This document shows positions 28,201 to 40,464 of a stretch of 64,000 bases of DNA, in pieces. Below the pieces are notes generated by a model. That model ran no database searches, was not told the origin of the DNA, and saw only the letters and a program-made list of their open reading frames with translations. The stretch is from Ridgeia piscesae (Eukaryota > Annelida > Polychaeta > Sabellida > Siboglinidae). The first letter of the stretch is position 1; each line of letters starts with the position of its first letter. A program made the translations under genes and the position numbers. The stretch covers positions 172,001-236,000 of the forward strand of contig JAODUO010000469.1 in assembly GCA_025642075.2 (NCBI GenBank). Direction: 5' to 3'.

Positions 28201-28808
28201 GCATTATGTGTCTACTCAGTAGGAGAGCCAGTGCATTATGTGTCTACTCTGTAGGAGAGCCAGTACATTGTGTGTCTACTCTGTAGGAGAGCCAGTGCAT
28301 TGTGTGTCTACTCAGTAGGAGAGCCAGTGCATTTGTGTCTACTCAGTAGGAGAGCCAGTGCATTGTGTGTCTACTCAGTAGGAGAGCCAGTGCATTGTGT
28401 GTCTACTCAGTAGGAGAGCCAGTGCATTGTGTGTCTACTCAGTAGGAGAGCCAGTGCATTATGTGTCTACTCAGTAGGAGAGCCAGTGCATTGTGTGTCT
28501 ACTCTGTAGGAGAGCCAGTGCATTGTGTGTCTACTCAGTAGGAGAGCCAGTGCATTATGTGTCTACTCAGTAGGAGAGCCAGTGCATTATGTGCTCTACT
28601 CTGTAGGAGAGCCAGTGCATTATGTGTCTATCTGTAGGAGAGCCAGTGCATTATGTGTCTACTCAGTAGGAGAGCCAGTGCATTATGTGTCTACTCTGTA
28701 GGAGAGCCAGTGCATTGTGTGTCTACTCAGTAAGAGAGCCAGTGCATTATGTGTCTACTCAGTAGGAGAGCCAGTGCATTATGTGTCTATCTGTAGGAGA
28801 GCCAGTGG
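25240..28808. repeat. 32-bp minisatellite, about 110 copies
   Basis: The unit is CAGTAGGAGAGCCAGTGCAT + TGTGTGTCTACT. Its main polymorphisms are TCAGTAGG/TCTGTAGG, CATTGTG/CATTATG, GGAGAG/TGAGAG and 2- to 12-bp deletions. Variant classes cluster: AACGCATTG and TATGAGAG units dominate 26.6-26.95 kb, which indicates local block duplications. A foreign stretch resembling the left flank interrupts it near 26565-26630. Open frames within it are repeat artefacts. Confidence 0.95.
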
Positions 28809-29263
28809 TTACGCTAGGGGATGTACTAGCTACTGAGACAGGGGGAACGTGTCTGTCTGACACATGAATCTGCTGCGTTGGGGCTGTTTGGATTATAACA
28901 CAGTGCCTATGGACAGTGACATGTCAGGAGTGATGTGATGTGGTGAAACGTGATCTCCATCACCTGGCACTGTTGGCCGCGGGCTGAGACAACCGATGCC
29001 TCCAATTCACAATCACAGGTGTCTCCCAACATTTCCGCCGTGTTCTTGTTCCGTCCTAGCCACGCTGCTAGACCATTGACCAATCAGACTGACTGCCAAT
29101 CTCTGCTCTTAATTCAGTTTTATCGATTGTCACTTACTAAATGTTCCGATTTTATCTTTTTTATCGGCATGTGGCCTATAAATTATGTTATCTTTCCTCC
29201 TGATTTTGCACATAATGATAAAATATAGAACAGTTCAATTCCGTATGAATTATTCAAACTGTA

Positions 29264-29266
<3 letters not shown>

Positions 29267-29302
<36 letters not shown>
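29267..29302. repeat. TA microsatellite
   Basis: A pure TA run about 200 bp upstream of the putative 5' UTR acceptor of the PI3K regulatory-subunit gene. Confidence 0.9.
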
Positions 29303-29306
<4 letters not shown>

Positions 29307-29502
29307 CATGTATATAATATTTTATATATATTTGAATATCCTTTGTGCATTAATTACAATATGGTTGAATGCTTTACAGATAAGTTGACAAAAAGCAGGT
29401 CTGCTGGGGAGTAAAGTGTAAACAAATATATATCATGCTATAAAAAAAAAATCCTTTTACACATGCTTCCCACTTTAATGATGTGACCATACTTTGTTGC
29501 AG

Positions 29503-29620
29503 GTGGCAGCACCGAGCTTGCGGAGAACGACGACTATGTTGTGCGTTGAGCCTGCTCCGAAGTAGAAGAGTGTGAACGGACGGACAGACGGACGGACACG
29601 GCAAGTGAACCACTGCCACA
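29503..29620 (+). other. PIK3R1: Putative 5' UTR part of the SH3 exon
   Basis: A good acceptor (TTTGTTGCAG) ends at 29502, suggesting a spliced upstream non-coding exon that I could not locate. An in-frame TGA at 29606-29608 lies four codons before the ATG, so translation should start at 29621. The start context CCACAATGG is favourable. GACGGACGGACGGACA-type short repeats occur at 29577-29600. Confidence 0.6.
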
Positions 29621-29981
29621 ATGGATGAGATCATCATTTACAAGGCCCAGTACGACTACAACCCTAATGAGGATGAACTTAAGGAGGATTATCTCCCCAT
29701 CCAGGTGGATGACATTATCGAGGTCACCATGTCGCCCCAGTTCCCACAGGAGGGCACGGCCGAGAACCCCCAGGGCTGGCTGGAGGGGTTCAACCAGCGG
29801 ACCGGGAAGACGGGATACTTCCCGGGCCCATATGTCGAGTACGTCGAAAAGGTGCCGGCCGTGACTGCGCCACCTGTACCAGACCGGCCAGTGCCGAAGC
29901 CAAGGACATTGTCGAAGGGAAGCTCCTTGTCGGCGAAGACACAGATCGAGCCCGACGACTCCGGCTACGCCTCCCCCATGG
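29621..29981 (+). CDS. PIK3R1: Coding exon 1: SH3 domain and proline-rich linker
   Basis: Residues 1-120 plus one base (phase 1 donor, ATGG|GTGAGT). The SH3 carries the p85-specific features: the YKAQYDY strand, an extended insert before the [14 protein letters not shown] segment, and a [10 protein letters not shown] end equivalent to the FPGTYVEY of human p85. It is followed by a proline-rich stretch [13 protein letters not shown], a candidate SH3 ligand (as in p85's first Pro-rich motif). Local GC is much higher than in the flanks. The downstream intron is about 10 kb. Confidence 0.97.
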
Positions 29982-32900
29982 GTGAGTGGGCCTTATACTG
30001 ATGCTGTGGTCACCTCTGTAAATACAGCCACCTCAAAATTAAGGTCACCCTACGACAGTCCCAGATTACTTCTGAAACATTACAGTAAATTGTAAGAAAG
30101 TTATATTCATATGGTTATTTCACCATTACGGTGACTTTGATCCAGTCCTGGGTTGACCTTAATAGCGAGGGATCACTATATGGGTATAAAACATTCTCTG
30201 TGTTTGTCATTTTGGGGATCTGAGACACTATGGGACTGAGACAATGTCAGTGTGCTAGGATGGTTCCGGTATTTATTGTTTAAAAATAATTTCAGCAACA
30301 TTAATATTACCTGATTGCAGATTTCATTGGCAGTCAATCGTGTCCAGCAAGGTGACCACGTGGTATTTCTGGTATGATAGCCAAGCAACAAGCGCTATCA
30401 TATCATGGCTATCTTTATACAGTAATAGTATAGCTATCCGTGGGGATTGTATTGTATCTTTCAGTGATCTATATGCAGCTTTCACTACGAAATAGTCTTA
30501 GGGGTAATTGTTCAGTGTGAAATGCCAGGGTAAGTGTAACTCTGCTACCTTGTGCTAAATAAAACAAAAAGCAAAAGACATGACAATGGTGAAGGGAAAC
30601 TCATCAGTCCTTTTCAGTCATGTACAATGCAAACGCAATGAAAACATTGTCCCTAATAAGTTGCTTCCCGAATCCAATATGTCATATCACTGAAGGTTTT
30701 TAATTTGTTCTGAAAGAAACAAATAAATTGACATCATCAAAATAACTAAAACTGGTCAAGAAAATACTGAGATGTTAATACTATGAATATATACATTCGT
30801 CATGTGAAACAATAAAAGAAAGAAAACCGATCCTACTTACCCGCCATAAAATCTGACAGGATGTGTTAAATTGGAAAAAGAAAATATTATTCTGACGGTT
30901 GTCACAGAAGGCAGGGGGAGATGAGATGACCCTTGTAGTGAGGTGACCCTTGTGACAAGAGCAGAGAAGAACACATTTAATTGCTCATATGTTACACAAC
31001 TGAAACATGTGGGCCACCGGAGAGAGAAGTGGACCATAGTATAGTTTCATTATGGTTTTGTTCTACTCCTAATCTGTAACGCACTGCCCAGGGCCCCCAC
31101 GTGATATTGATTATACAGTTTGGTTTTTGCAGAGATGAACATGTGATTGAGATTGATATGGGGTAGTGGGTGGGAAAATGAAGAAAACAATGTCAGGAAT
31201 ACAGAAAGATTGAACATTAAGGAGAGACCGCACAGACAGGCATGGACATTGACAGGAAGAGTATTGAGAGTTGGACGTACCAACACTTGAATATATCATT
31301 CTCTTTCAGAGACAGTGTTTAATAAGTCTTATAGTTGTACAGTAAGGAGTAGGTTAGTGTTGTGTATGACACATCTAAGATTGATTTAAGATATGAGGTA
31401 AGAAGTTAAATGGACCGTGTACCTTTTGTCAGCAATTTATTCATAAAAGTGCAAGGACTAAGACGCTGAGATATACATTTGAGTGGTCCCATATATACTT
31501 TATTGCAATAGGTGAGTGTCATGTTTGAGGCTTTCAAGATGTATTAATTAAATAATGCCAAAGTACTTCAACAAGAGGTTCCTGTGAAGCTCAAAAGTTA
31601 TTGAATTAATCCTGTGTAGTGCCATCAATTGAAAATAATCAATATATGCACCTCGTCGTGAAAAGTCCGTAAACAAAGAACATTATGTGTGCCACCACTT
31701 CAGAAAATGTAGAATTGTTGATGCGATGGTTATTAGTTTGATGGTATTGTGGCATATTATCCTGAATTTGTCACACCTCTGCAATAGGGCAAGGAGTCTT
31801 GTTTATGACATAATGTCACTGCTGATGTCACAGATGACGTTGATCTGTACTGATTACAATTACTGACACAGCACACACTAATGGCAAGTGTCCTTCTGTC
31901 TGTTGTTTTTTCTTTCACCTTAGTGGCCCATTACACATTGCAGTGGGTGTTATGACGCAACCAAGATCAACCATCTCATCATCCGTGTTGCACACAGAGG
32001 CAATAACATAGTCTATAAATAAATATGACAAATGTGGTCATCACAATCATAAATATTATGCAACTTCTCGCACGGGACAGTTGTTATTGATATTGTGCGT
32101 ATTTTTAACATCAGTTATTTTTATCCTTTGATACAGTGTTGATTATTGCTAGACCCATTTTTTATTCCAAACATACCGGGGGTAGGGTTAAAGCAGACAC
32201 TAGGGATGCTTGGTTGTGCTGAATGTGGATATGTTTGCTCTGAGGAATCTTGGTGTAGTTATAAACTATCCACCAGGGGGCAGCACCTGCAGGCAGTGAT
32301 GCCCTCCATTTTGTTGCAGTAGGTTCATGTGACTGCACAAACAAAATGTATCAAATAATGATGTTTGTTTTCTTCTTTTTGCCAAATTTCTCATTCTCGA
32401 TTAATCAATTAACCTTCCCCTGCTGTTACTCACCTACTATATTTTGTTGTAAAAAAATTTTTTTGGAATAAATAATGAAAATGTACGATTTTCAAAATGT
32501 CCAGCAGAACACAACTTGTGTTGTGCTGTTTCTGTTTCATTTTTTTTTGTAGATTGGATAGTTTCAATTTAGGCCTTCAAAGCAAAGTATTCACTTATAG
32601 AAAATGTTTCCTCAGTATTTATATGTTACTTATAATATAAATAAGAGTGTCTTATGGCACAGACCATTTTCTGTGGAATATTTCAATATTATTTAAGCTC
32701 ATTGAAATAAAAAAATTGTGGCTCACTTTAATTAGTAATAACTGATTCTGTTGCATTTTGTCGACGTGAAGTTGTCTTCCCCATGTTGATTTAATACTAA
32801 ACTGTACACATGGGGGCAGCACTGTAGTCAGTTTACGTAATATAACGTACATTTAAATTTGGTAATACGGATCTTGATCAAGTGGAGGATTACATTTATC

Positions 32901-35900
32901 TGGGTATTTGCTTTAATTGGAATGGATCATTTGTTAAAGCTAAAAAGTTGCTGCATGACAAAGCGTCAAAGGCTATGTATTCACTCATATAAAAAGGCAG
33001 GAGACTAAGTCTACCAACTGATGTTATGCTTAAGTTATTTGACATGTGTGTAGAACCAATCTTATTGTATGGTTGTGAAGTGTGGGGATATGAAAATGTT
33101 GATATCCTGGAGAAAGTGCATACTAAATTTTGTAAATTCATCTTTGGAGTATCTTAAATTTTCCCATAATATGCCAATATATGGAAGAGCTAGGCAGATA
33201 CCCACTGTCGGTTACCATAAAGGAGAGAATGGTTTGTCATTGGACAAAACTATTAAAAAGCACCAATGAAAAACTTAATAAGGTCATGTACATAATCTTA
33301 TATAATCTTTATTGTAAAGATGTACATCTCTCACCCTGGATTAAATGTATTAGTAACATCTTTCAAACAAATGGCATTAATTATATTTGGTTAATGCAAG
33401 ATCATAACATTGATGCCAAGAGTATAAAGAAATGTGAATGTGATCAATTTAAGCAACTATGGCACAGTAGAATTACAAATGATAATAATATCGTGTATCA
33501 ACTATTTAAGATGTCGCATTGTAAAGAAATATATATCAAAATCCTTCCTGAACACTTAAAAAAGCATTATACCACTTCAGAATAGGTACACATAAATTAC
33601 CTGTTAATAACCAAACAAACTCCAACGTGCCTAGGAATTAGAGACTGCACCATTTGTGATGAAGGTGTATTAGGTGATGAAATTCATGTTTTATACAAAT
33701 GTACAAAGCTGCATGACCTGAGAACTAAATATATATCTTCATGTAATAGGAGGAGTGCATATGTACACAATTACATGCATGCTCATAACAGTAGTATAGC
33801 TGGTTAATTATTATCATGTTGTAATTATTCATATGTAGTGTTATGCATGTTCTGTATATGTAAATGTGTTTGAATGTAAAATTTTCTCATAAGGTTTCTG
33901 TAAAAAAATGTAAACTGACCGAGAAGATGAAACAATTAATGATTTGAACTATCAAGTCTGATTTGAACCATCCACCACCTGCAGGTGTTGTATGTTGTAA
34001 TATATAGGCCCTATACATTGTGTTGTAATGTAATTTTACATTTCTTAACCTATTTTTACTTTTACATGTAAGCAACCATGAGTCTGCTTCATATGTGGTG
34101 TTGAAATAAATTTGGTTGGTTGGTTGGTTGGTTGGTTGGTTGGTTGGTTGGTTGGTTGGTTGGTTGGTTGGTTGGTTGGTTGGTTGGTTGGTTGGTTGGT
34201 TGGTTGGTTGGTTGGTTGGTTGGTTGGTTGGTTGGTTGGTTGGTTGGTTGGTTGGTTGGTTGGTTGGTTGGTTGGTTGGTTGGTTGGTTGGTTGGTTGTT
34301 GTTGGTTGGTTGGTTGGTTGGTTGGTTGGTTGGTTGGTTGGTTGGTTGGTTGGTTGGTTGGTTGGTTGGTTGGTTGGTTGGTTGGTTGGTTGGTTGGTTG
34401 GTTGGTTGGTTGGTTGGTTGGTTGGTTGGTTGGTTGGTTGGTTGGTTGGTTGGTTGGTTGGTTGGTTGGTTGGTTGGTTGGTTGGTTGGTTGGTTGGTTG
34501 GTTGGTTGGTTGGTTGGTTGGTTGGTTGGTTGGTTGGTTGGTTGGTTGGTTGGTTGGTTGGTTGGTTGGTTGGTTGGTTGGTTGGTTGGTTGGTTGGTTG
34601 GTTGGTTGGTTGGTTGGTTGGTTGGTTGGTTGGTTGGTTGGTTGGTTGGTTGGTTGGTTGGTTGGTTGGTTGGTTGGTTGGTTGGTTGGTTGGTTGGTTG
34701 GTTGGTTGGTTGGTTGGTTGGTTGGTTGGTTGGTTGGTTGGTTGGTTGGTTGGTTGGTTGGTTGGTTGGTTGGTTGACCTGTTCACGTACAAGATACAAA
34801 GTATTTTATATAAATTTTCTCAAAAGAGAACCGTTGATATATAAAAATACAAAAGTCATAAAATATATACACAAATTTATCACATATTATTTGTCAGCAT
34901 AAACAAAAATATTTTTTATGATTCATGGTTATACACACATAATATAAAAAGTGCACAGGTTAATAAATAATTTATAAAATAATATTTACTTAATCTCACA
35001 TATCACATGCACACAATGAGCACATATTTTTGAAGTGGTTTGATTCTGCAGAAACCCACTTTCTATGCTATTAATATTACAAAATGTTTATGTAACACGA
35101 TTAGTGGGTTACATAAGATGATCTATAACTGCCTTATCGATCTGTGTGTGAGTTGCAACTGATCCAGCATCCAAGCACTGTCACTGTAGATCCAGGCATC
35201 GTCCAGGCATTGGTCGTAGACCCATAAAATAGAGTAGAATGTCACGAGTCAAACTGATAGACGGAATAACTGGATTACAGGCAGAATATCATGAATAGCT
35301 GCGACAGTCTGGCACAGCTCACTGAGTTATTGAAGGTGGGCAAGACCTTGCCGCAGTCATAAATCTCTTCTTAGTACTAAAATAACAATGGAAAGTGAAA
35401 ATATGCCTCATTAAGTTATTTTATGGTACAGCTGTATATAGATTATGGAAATATTATTTATGTTGGGTCATTAGCCTAAAACGTATTCTCCATGATTGCA
35501 AATGGTTATTTTTGTATACTCTCAGATGCACAGCATAGGCCAAATTAATGTCTTGTTTCTCTTTAATATGCTAACTTTGGTACATAAAAAGTGCATCATC
35601 TACCCGGGGTCCACTTTTGATGTTCATTCGCTCCATTGGAGCATCGGTCTAGACTTGACGTATCAGTTGATGTTGTAGCAAAAAACACAAAGAAATTATT
35701 TTGATTTGTTTCGAATTATTTAGTTTTTCGGCGGTCAAATCAAGCGATGTCATTCTACAGAATTGCCTGCTGAAATTACTAGGAAATTGTCAGCTTTGAT
35801 AGCTACAAATTGCAATGTTATGATTAGCAAGAGCAGATATTCAGTGGCATGTAAGCCTATGGAACTTTCCTGTAATTAAGAACTGAATCTGAAATAAACT

Positions 35901-37324
35901 TAGCTCTTAAACATGTGAATACCATGGTTACCACTGTTAATAAAATGAATTGTTTGTTCTCAAAGCCAACTGTTAAACATCACCGAAGTGCTGAAAGCAT
36001 TGCACACTTGTAGAAAGGTTTAGTCAAGATTTCTAAGCCCTTTTATAACTGATGTGAACTTGCTACTTTTATTACGGTGACCTGATATTCAGGACAGTAA
36101 TGTATCAACTGTTGTGTTTGTTCATGTGTTTACCTGTACTCGCAAGATGAGTTTGTAAGATATTGATGTTTCCCACTAAAATTTTCGTTGATACCATTGA
36201 ACAGCGAACAAATCTATCTGCTGATAAATCGGGTGTCCTTCAAATCGGTACGCTTGCTTGCACCAGTTTCCTTCTTCGGCTTACATAAGGTGGCTGGCTT
36301 CGATAACATTATGGTAAAAACTGTAAAAATGTAATATACTGAATTAAAAGTATGTGTTTTATTAAGTTTGACATTTGGAGTAGGGAGTTTGCTTTTGATG
36401 TGACCCACAAACCTGGTTCTTGACCAGGTCAGTGGTGATCAAGGCGGTGGTCAGTTCGCCTCATGTGACCCCAGATACCTTCCTGCATGTTTAACTTTGC
36501 TCTACTTCTTCTGCCCCACTGGGTCAGTCGGCTGACTGTCCAGCAATCAGTGGTCAGTCACGTGGTCAGTCATGTCCTGGCCATGTGGTTGCTGCCAGAT
36601 CAAACTGGACACTCGCTCCCATAATGCCCTTAGGTCAGCAGGTCACGGTCCACTGGAACCACCAGCTGACCACTGATAGATGAACTGACCAGTGATGGAC
36701 AAGCACTGGACTTGGCAGTGATCCTGTGGTCAGTTCCACTGAGCTTTGCCGGGGGTGTTCCTGTAAACTGACCAGGCCTATTGCTTCATGGAATAGACCA
36801 ACCACATCAGTAATGAACACGTCTTTGTGTGCACATAGGTATGTGCGTTTGTGCGTGCTACAATAGAACGCACGTGTACCAGGGACATGCGTACCTGTGC
36901 AGACATGTTAAATACCTGTAACGTGATCAGGAGTGTCATTTCTTTATAAAACGGCGCTCCTTGCTGAATGTAAATCAGCAATTCCAATTTTAATTGGCCA
37001 CAAATGTCCAGCAGTGCTGGTGGTCTTTTGTACTCGATGAATTCTGGTTCCAACAAGAGGCATTAGAGTGTCCCTGTCTATCTCATTTGAGTATGTTTAA
37101 TATTTTCCTTACCACAGTTAAATACTGATAATGTTGGTTTCACAATGAATATGGAAAAAATGTGGCAATGCCTTAGCATTTAGTGTGTAACCTGATAGTC
37201 CTATGACAAAAGGTGTGTAATTATGCTGTGTACATTCCTGTGTTTATTAGCAGGTAAAACAATGGTAGTTAAGTGGTACAGTCTTTCAACTGTTACTGGT
37301 TTGTTAATTCACAGACATCCTCTG

Positions 37325-37404
<80 letters not shown>

Positions 37405-40281
37405 TTTAAATTGATGTGGAAGACTTGAAGATGAAAACACATTTCATAGATGTGTTGACACCAGATCAGTCCAATCCAGTTCTAAGGCAATGTTTCAAAA
37501 AAATTAAGCCAATTGAAAATATTATTATCTAGATTTACATGTCATCACATAGCATATCAGGCTATATCAACTGATTTCATAGGAGACAGCAGTAGCTGTT
37601 TTGTGTTATACATTTATGCGTTTTTGCAAGAAAGTATTTATTTTCCATTTCGCAGATTTACAGACTTCAACTTGCAATACAAGCAGGTACCTGGTTTGTG
37701 TTATGACAACTGTAACTCCAACTCAAGAGTTTAATTTTTAAACTTTCAAGACAACAATGGGCGCATGTTATGTCAAACATACTGATACAGCACCTAAATT
37801 GGCAGCACAGACATTGGTGACTTGGTCATGGCAGATTGACCCACGACATCACAGCCAAGGATCTTGAAGTTTCAATAATGTAAATGTGAACTTCCAGAAT
37901 TAAAAGCACTCAATGCTGTCACTATCACAAGATATTCAAGATAAAAGCTTCAGATAGTAAACTGCAGTATGTGGATGCCTATACTTACATAAGGCCATAG
38001 GCTGTATCGGCTGGGACACATGGAGCAGGGTATCTGCATCTAGACTAAGTGGAAATCAATTGGTGCAGGGCACCTTGATGGATGAGCTGGTCCTGGCCAC
38101 TGCGGGACATTCAATTCTTTTGTCCCCAATCAATAGTATTGATCCAGCTGTGCTGACATAGTTATGGTGTCTACTGGTTGCAGGACATCAATCACTCTAA
38201 ATATAACTTGTCCCTGCTGCACGGTGCAACACCTTTCCTCACCAGTGTAACACCTTTGCTGACCATTGTAACAACTCTACTGCCCAGTGTAACACCTAAC
38301 AATAACCATGTAACACCTAGTGACCAATGTAACACTTGCAGCCAGTGTAGCATTTGCTGACTAGTGTAACTCTTCTACTGACTAATGTATACTTTTGATT
38401 ATCAATGTAACAGCGTTACAATGTAACAGTGTTACAATGTGACCAGCGTAACATATCTACTGACCAGTGTAACACCTCCCGTTACCAATGTATTACCTAG
38501 AATTATCTGTGAAACACATCGATTGACCACGATCTATTAACTAGTAACACAGCATTGGGCCAATGTAACACTTCCATGGAACAACATAACACTTCAAGGC
38601 TTCATTTAACCAATGCAAAACCTCTTCTCACCAACGCAACACCTCTAAATACCACTGTTACACTTCTAATGACAGTTATTATGTATCACCCCTCCCACTT
38701 ACTTCCCTAGAGTCAGTCTGTGATTGCTGGAGTGAAGATTACATAAGCCAGTGTCTAGGCACCATCTTAGAAGGAGCATTAACACATTTACTGCAGCAAT
38801 ATCTATGTAAACTCTGGCATGCCCTGGTAATACATACCGCGCACAGGACAGCATTACCATGAGTACTCCACATAATGTACAAGTTAAACCAACACCTCCT
38901 GTTTAGTGCTTTATGTATCTCAGCATTCAGCTGAGGTGTCAACTTACTGTGCAACCTGCATGTGGACTTGATAGTGTCACAGCTATCCTCCACAAACATT
39001 GACTTTATTTATGTATAGGCAACATTTGTATGTCATTCAATTTGGCAGAGTTAGGGCCATGGTTCACTTTTATGATTTGGTGATATCATCCAAGTAAGAG
39101 AAGTACACAGATTCGTGTGTCAGCAGAACTTACATTCCTGAAGCTTTTTGACTGTCGGACATGAAACAGAAACAGCGTCTTAAAATGAATGAACCCCAGT
39201 TGAGTGCAACATTTTGGGCATGAAGAGGATCAAGTAAGCAGATCAAATTGAACTGTGTAAAAGTCATTAAGAAAACATACAAGTATCTTGTTCAAACTTC
39301 CACATATCTTAGATATTTGACACATTACTCTTTAAAGGGACAGTGTGAATGTTCCTGTGAAGTTACTAGATCATACTACCTGCAAACTATGACTGTATGT
39401 AAAAATAGAACTGATGATTATCTGATCAGGGTGGGTAAATGCAACACCCTGATGACCTGATAACCCACTGTCCCTTTATAGCCATCTGCTGCACCTGGTC
39501 TGAGAATCTTTGTCAATTTTGAGCACAGTTTGGTTGGCCTGGCAGTGGCTGTGGCTTAGAACCAAGCGTAGTGAACGGACACCCACAGAATCTCAACACA
39601 CCCTACCAGACTCATGTTACACCATGATGATACAACTACTTATTAATAATCTATACAGACGTGCAAGTTGTAAGTAGATTCTGTGACAGTCACACACACC
39701 AAAGACAGTTGGATATCAGCAAGAATCTTGGCGTAAGTTTGAGCTGTTGTGACTCAGTTGATTGGCGAGTGTCAAATGGCGACAGCTCAATGGATTCAAC
39801 ACAGAAGGTTTTCTTGGGATTTTAGACAGAGGTTGAGTGTTGTTGGTGAGTGTTGTAGGTGAGTGTTGTAGGTGAGTGTTGTTGGTGAGTGTTGTTGGTG
39901 AGTGTTGTAGGTGAGCATTGTTGGTGAGTGTTGTTTCAAGTACTTTGTGGTTGTGTTCCAGCGTTCCAGAGACGTCATGCACTGACTGCCGTCTATGTCG
40001 TCTCACCAGTGCTGTGTGCCCACTGTAAGTAGAACACAGTCAAACCACTCTAATATAACAGTGTCACAGTAACCCTAGAATAGTGTCGCATTGTTTATAT
40101 AACTAAAGTATTGAAAACTAGTCACTAATAGGGTCACCTCAACATTCAGGTCACTTTTGCTCAGTCCCAAAGGTGACTGTAATAGTGGGGTTCCATTCTG
40201 TAATATCCCTTAGTAAGATGACGTCATATGTGCCACTGCCATGTGGTTGAAATCCATATTTTTGTGCCATGAAATTATGTG

Positions 40282-40352
<71 letters not shown>

Positions 40353-40391
40353 TATATATAGTATATATATATATATATTATATATATATAG

Positions 40392-40464
<73 letters not shown>

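Larger units (their letters stand above)
29982..39961 (+). other. PIK3R1: Intron 1 (about 10 kb)
   Basis: Bounded by GTGAGT at 29982 and TTCCAG ending at 39961. It holds a CTCF-like motif (32270), a degraded LINE with a TTGG tail (about 32870-34776), a cluster of GGTCA half sites (about 36417-36780), a TGCG microsatellite (37323), a degenerate GTAACACCT-type repeat (38231-38660) and a short GTGAGT-rich repeat next to the acceptor. I found no additional frame-compatible exon in it. Confidence 0.75.

Noticed and set aside
25240..28808. CRISPR-like array
   Set aside because: Units are contiguous 32-bp tandem repeats without unique spacers, and the genome is eukaryotic.
33181..33585. 134-codon open frame as a host gene
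   Set aside because: It lies in the middle of a decayed LINE whose other parts are in different frames; it has no independent start context or domain.
33887..34902. Long poly-PTNQ (minus) and poly-WLVG (plus) open frames
   Set aside because: They are translations of the TTGG microsatellite in every frame.
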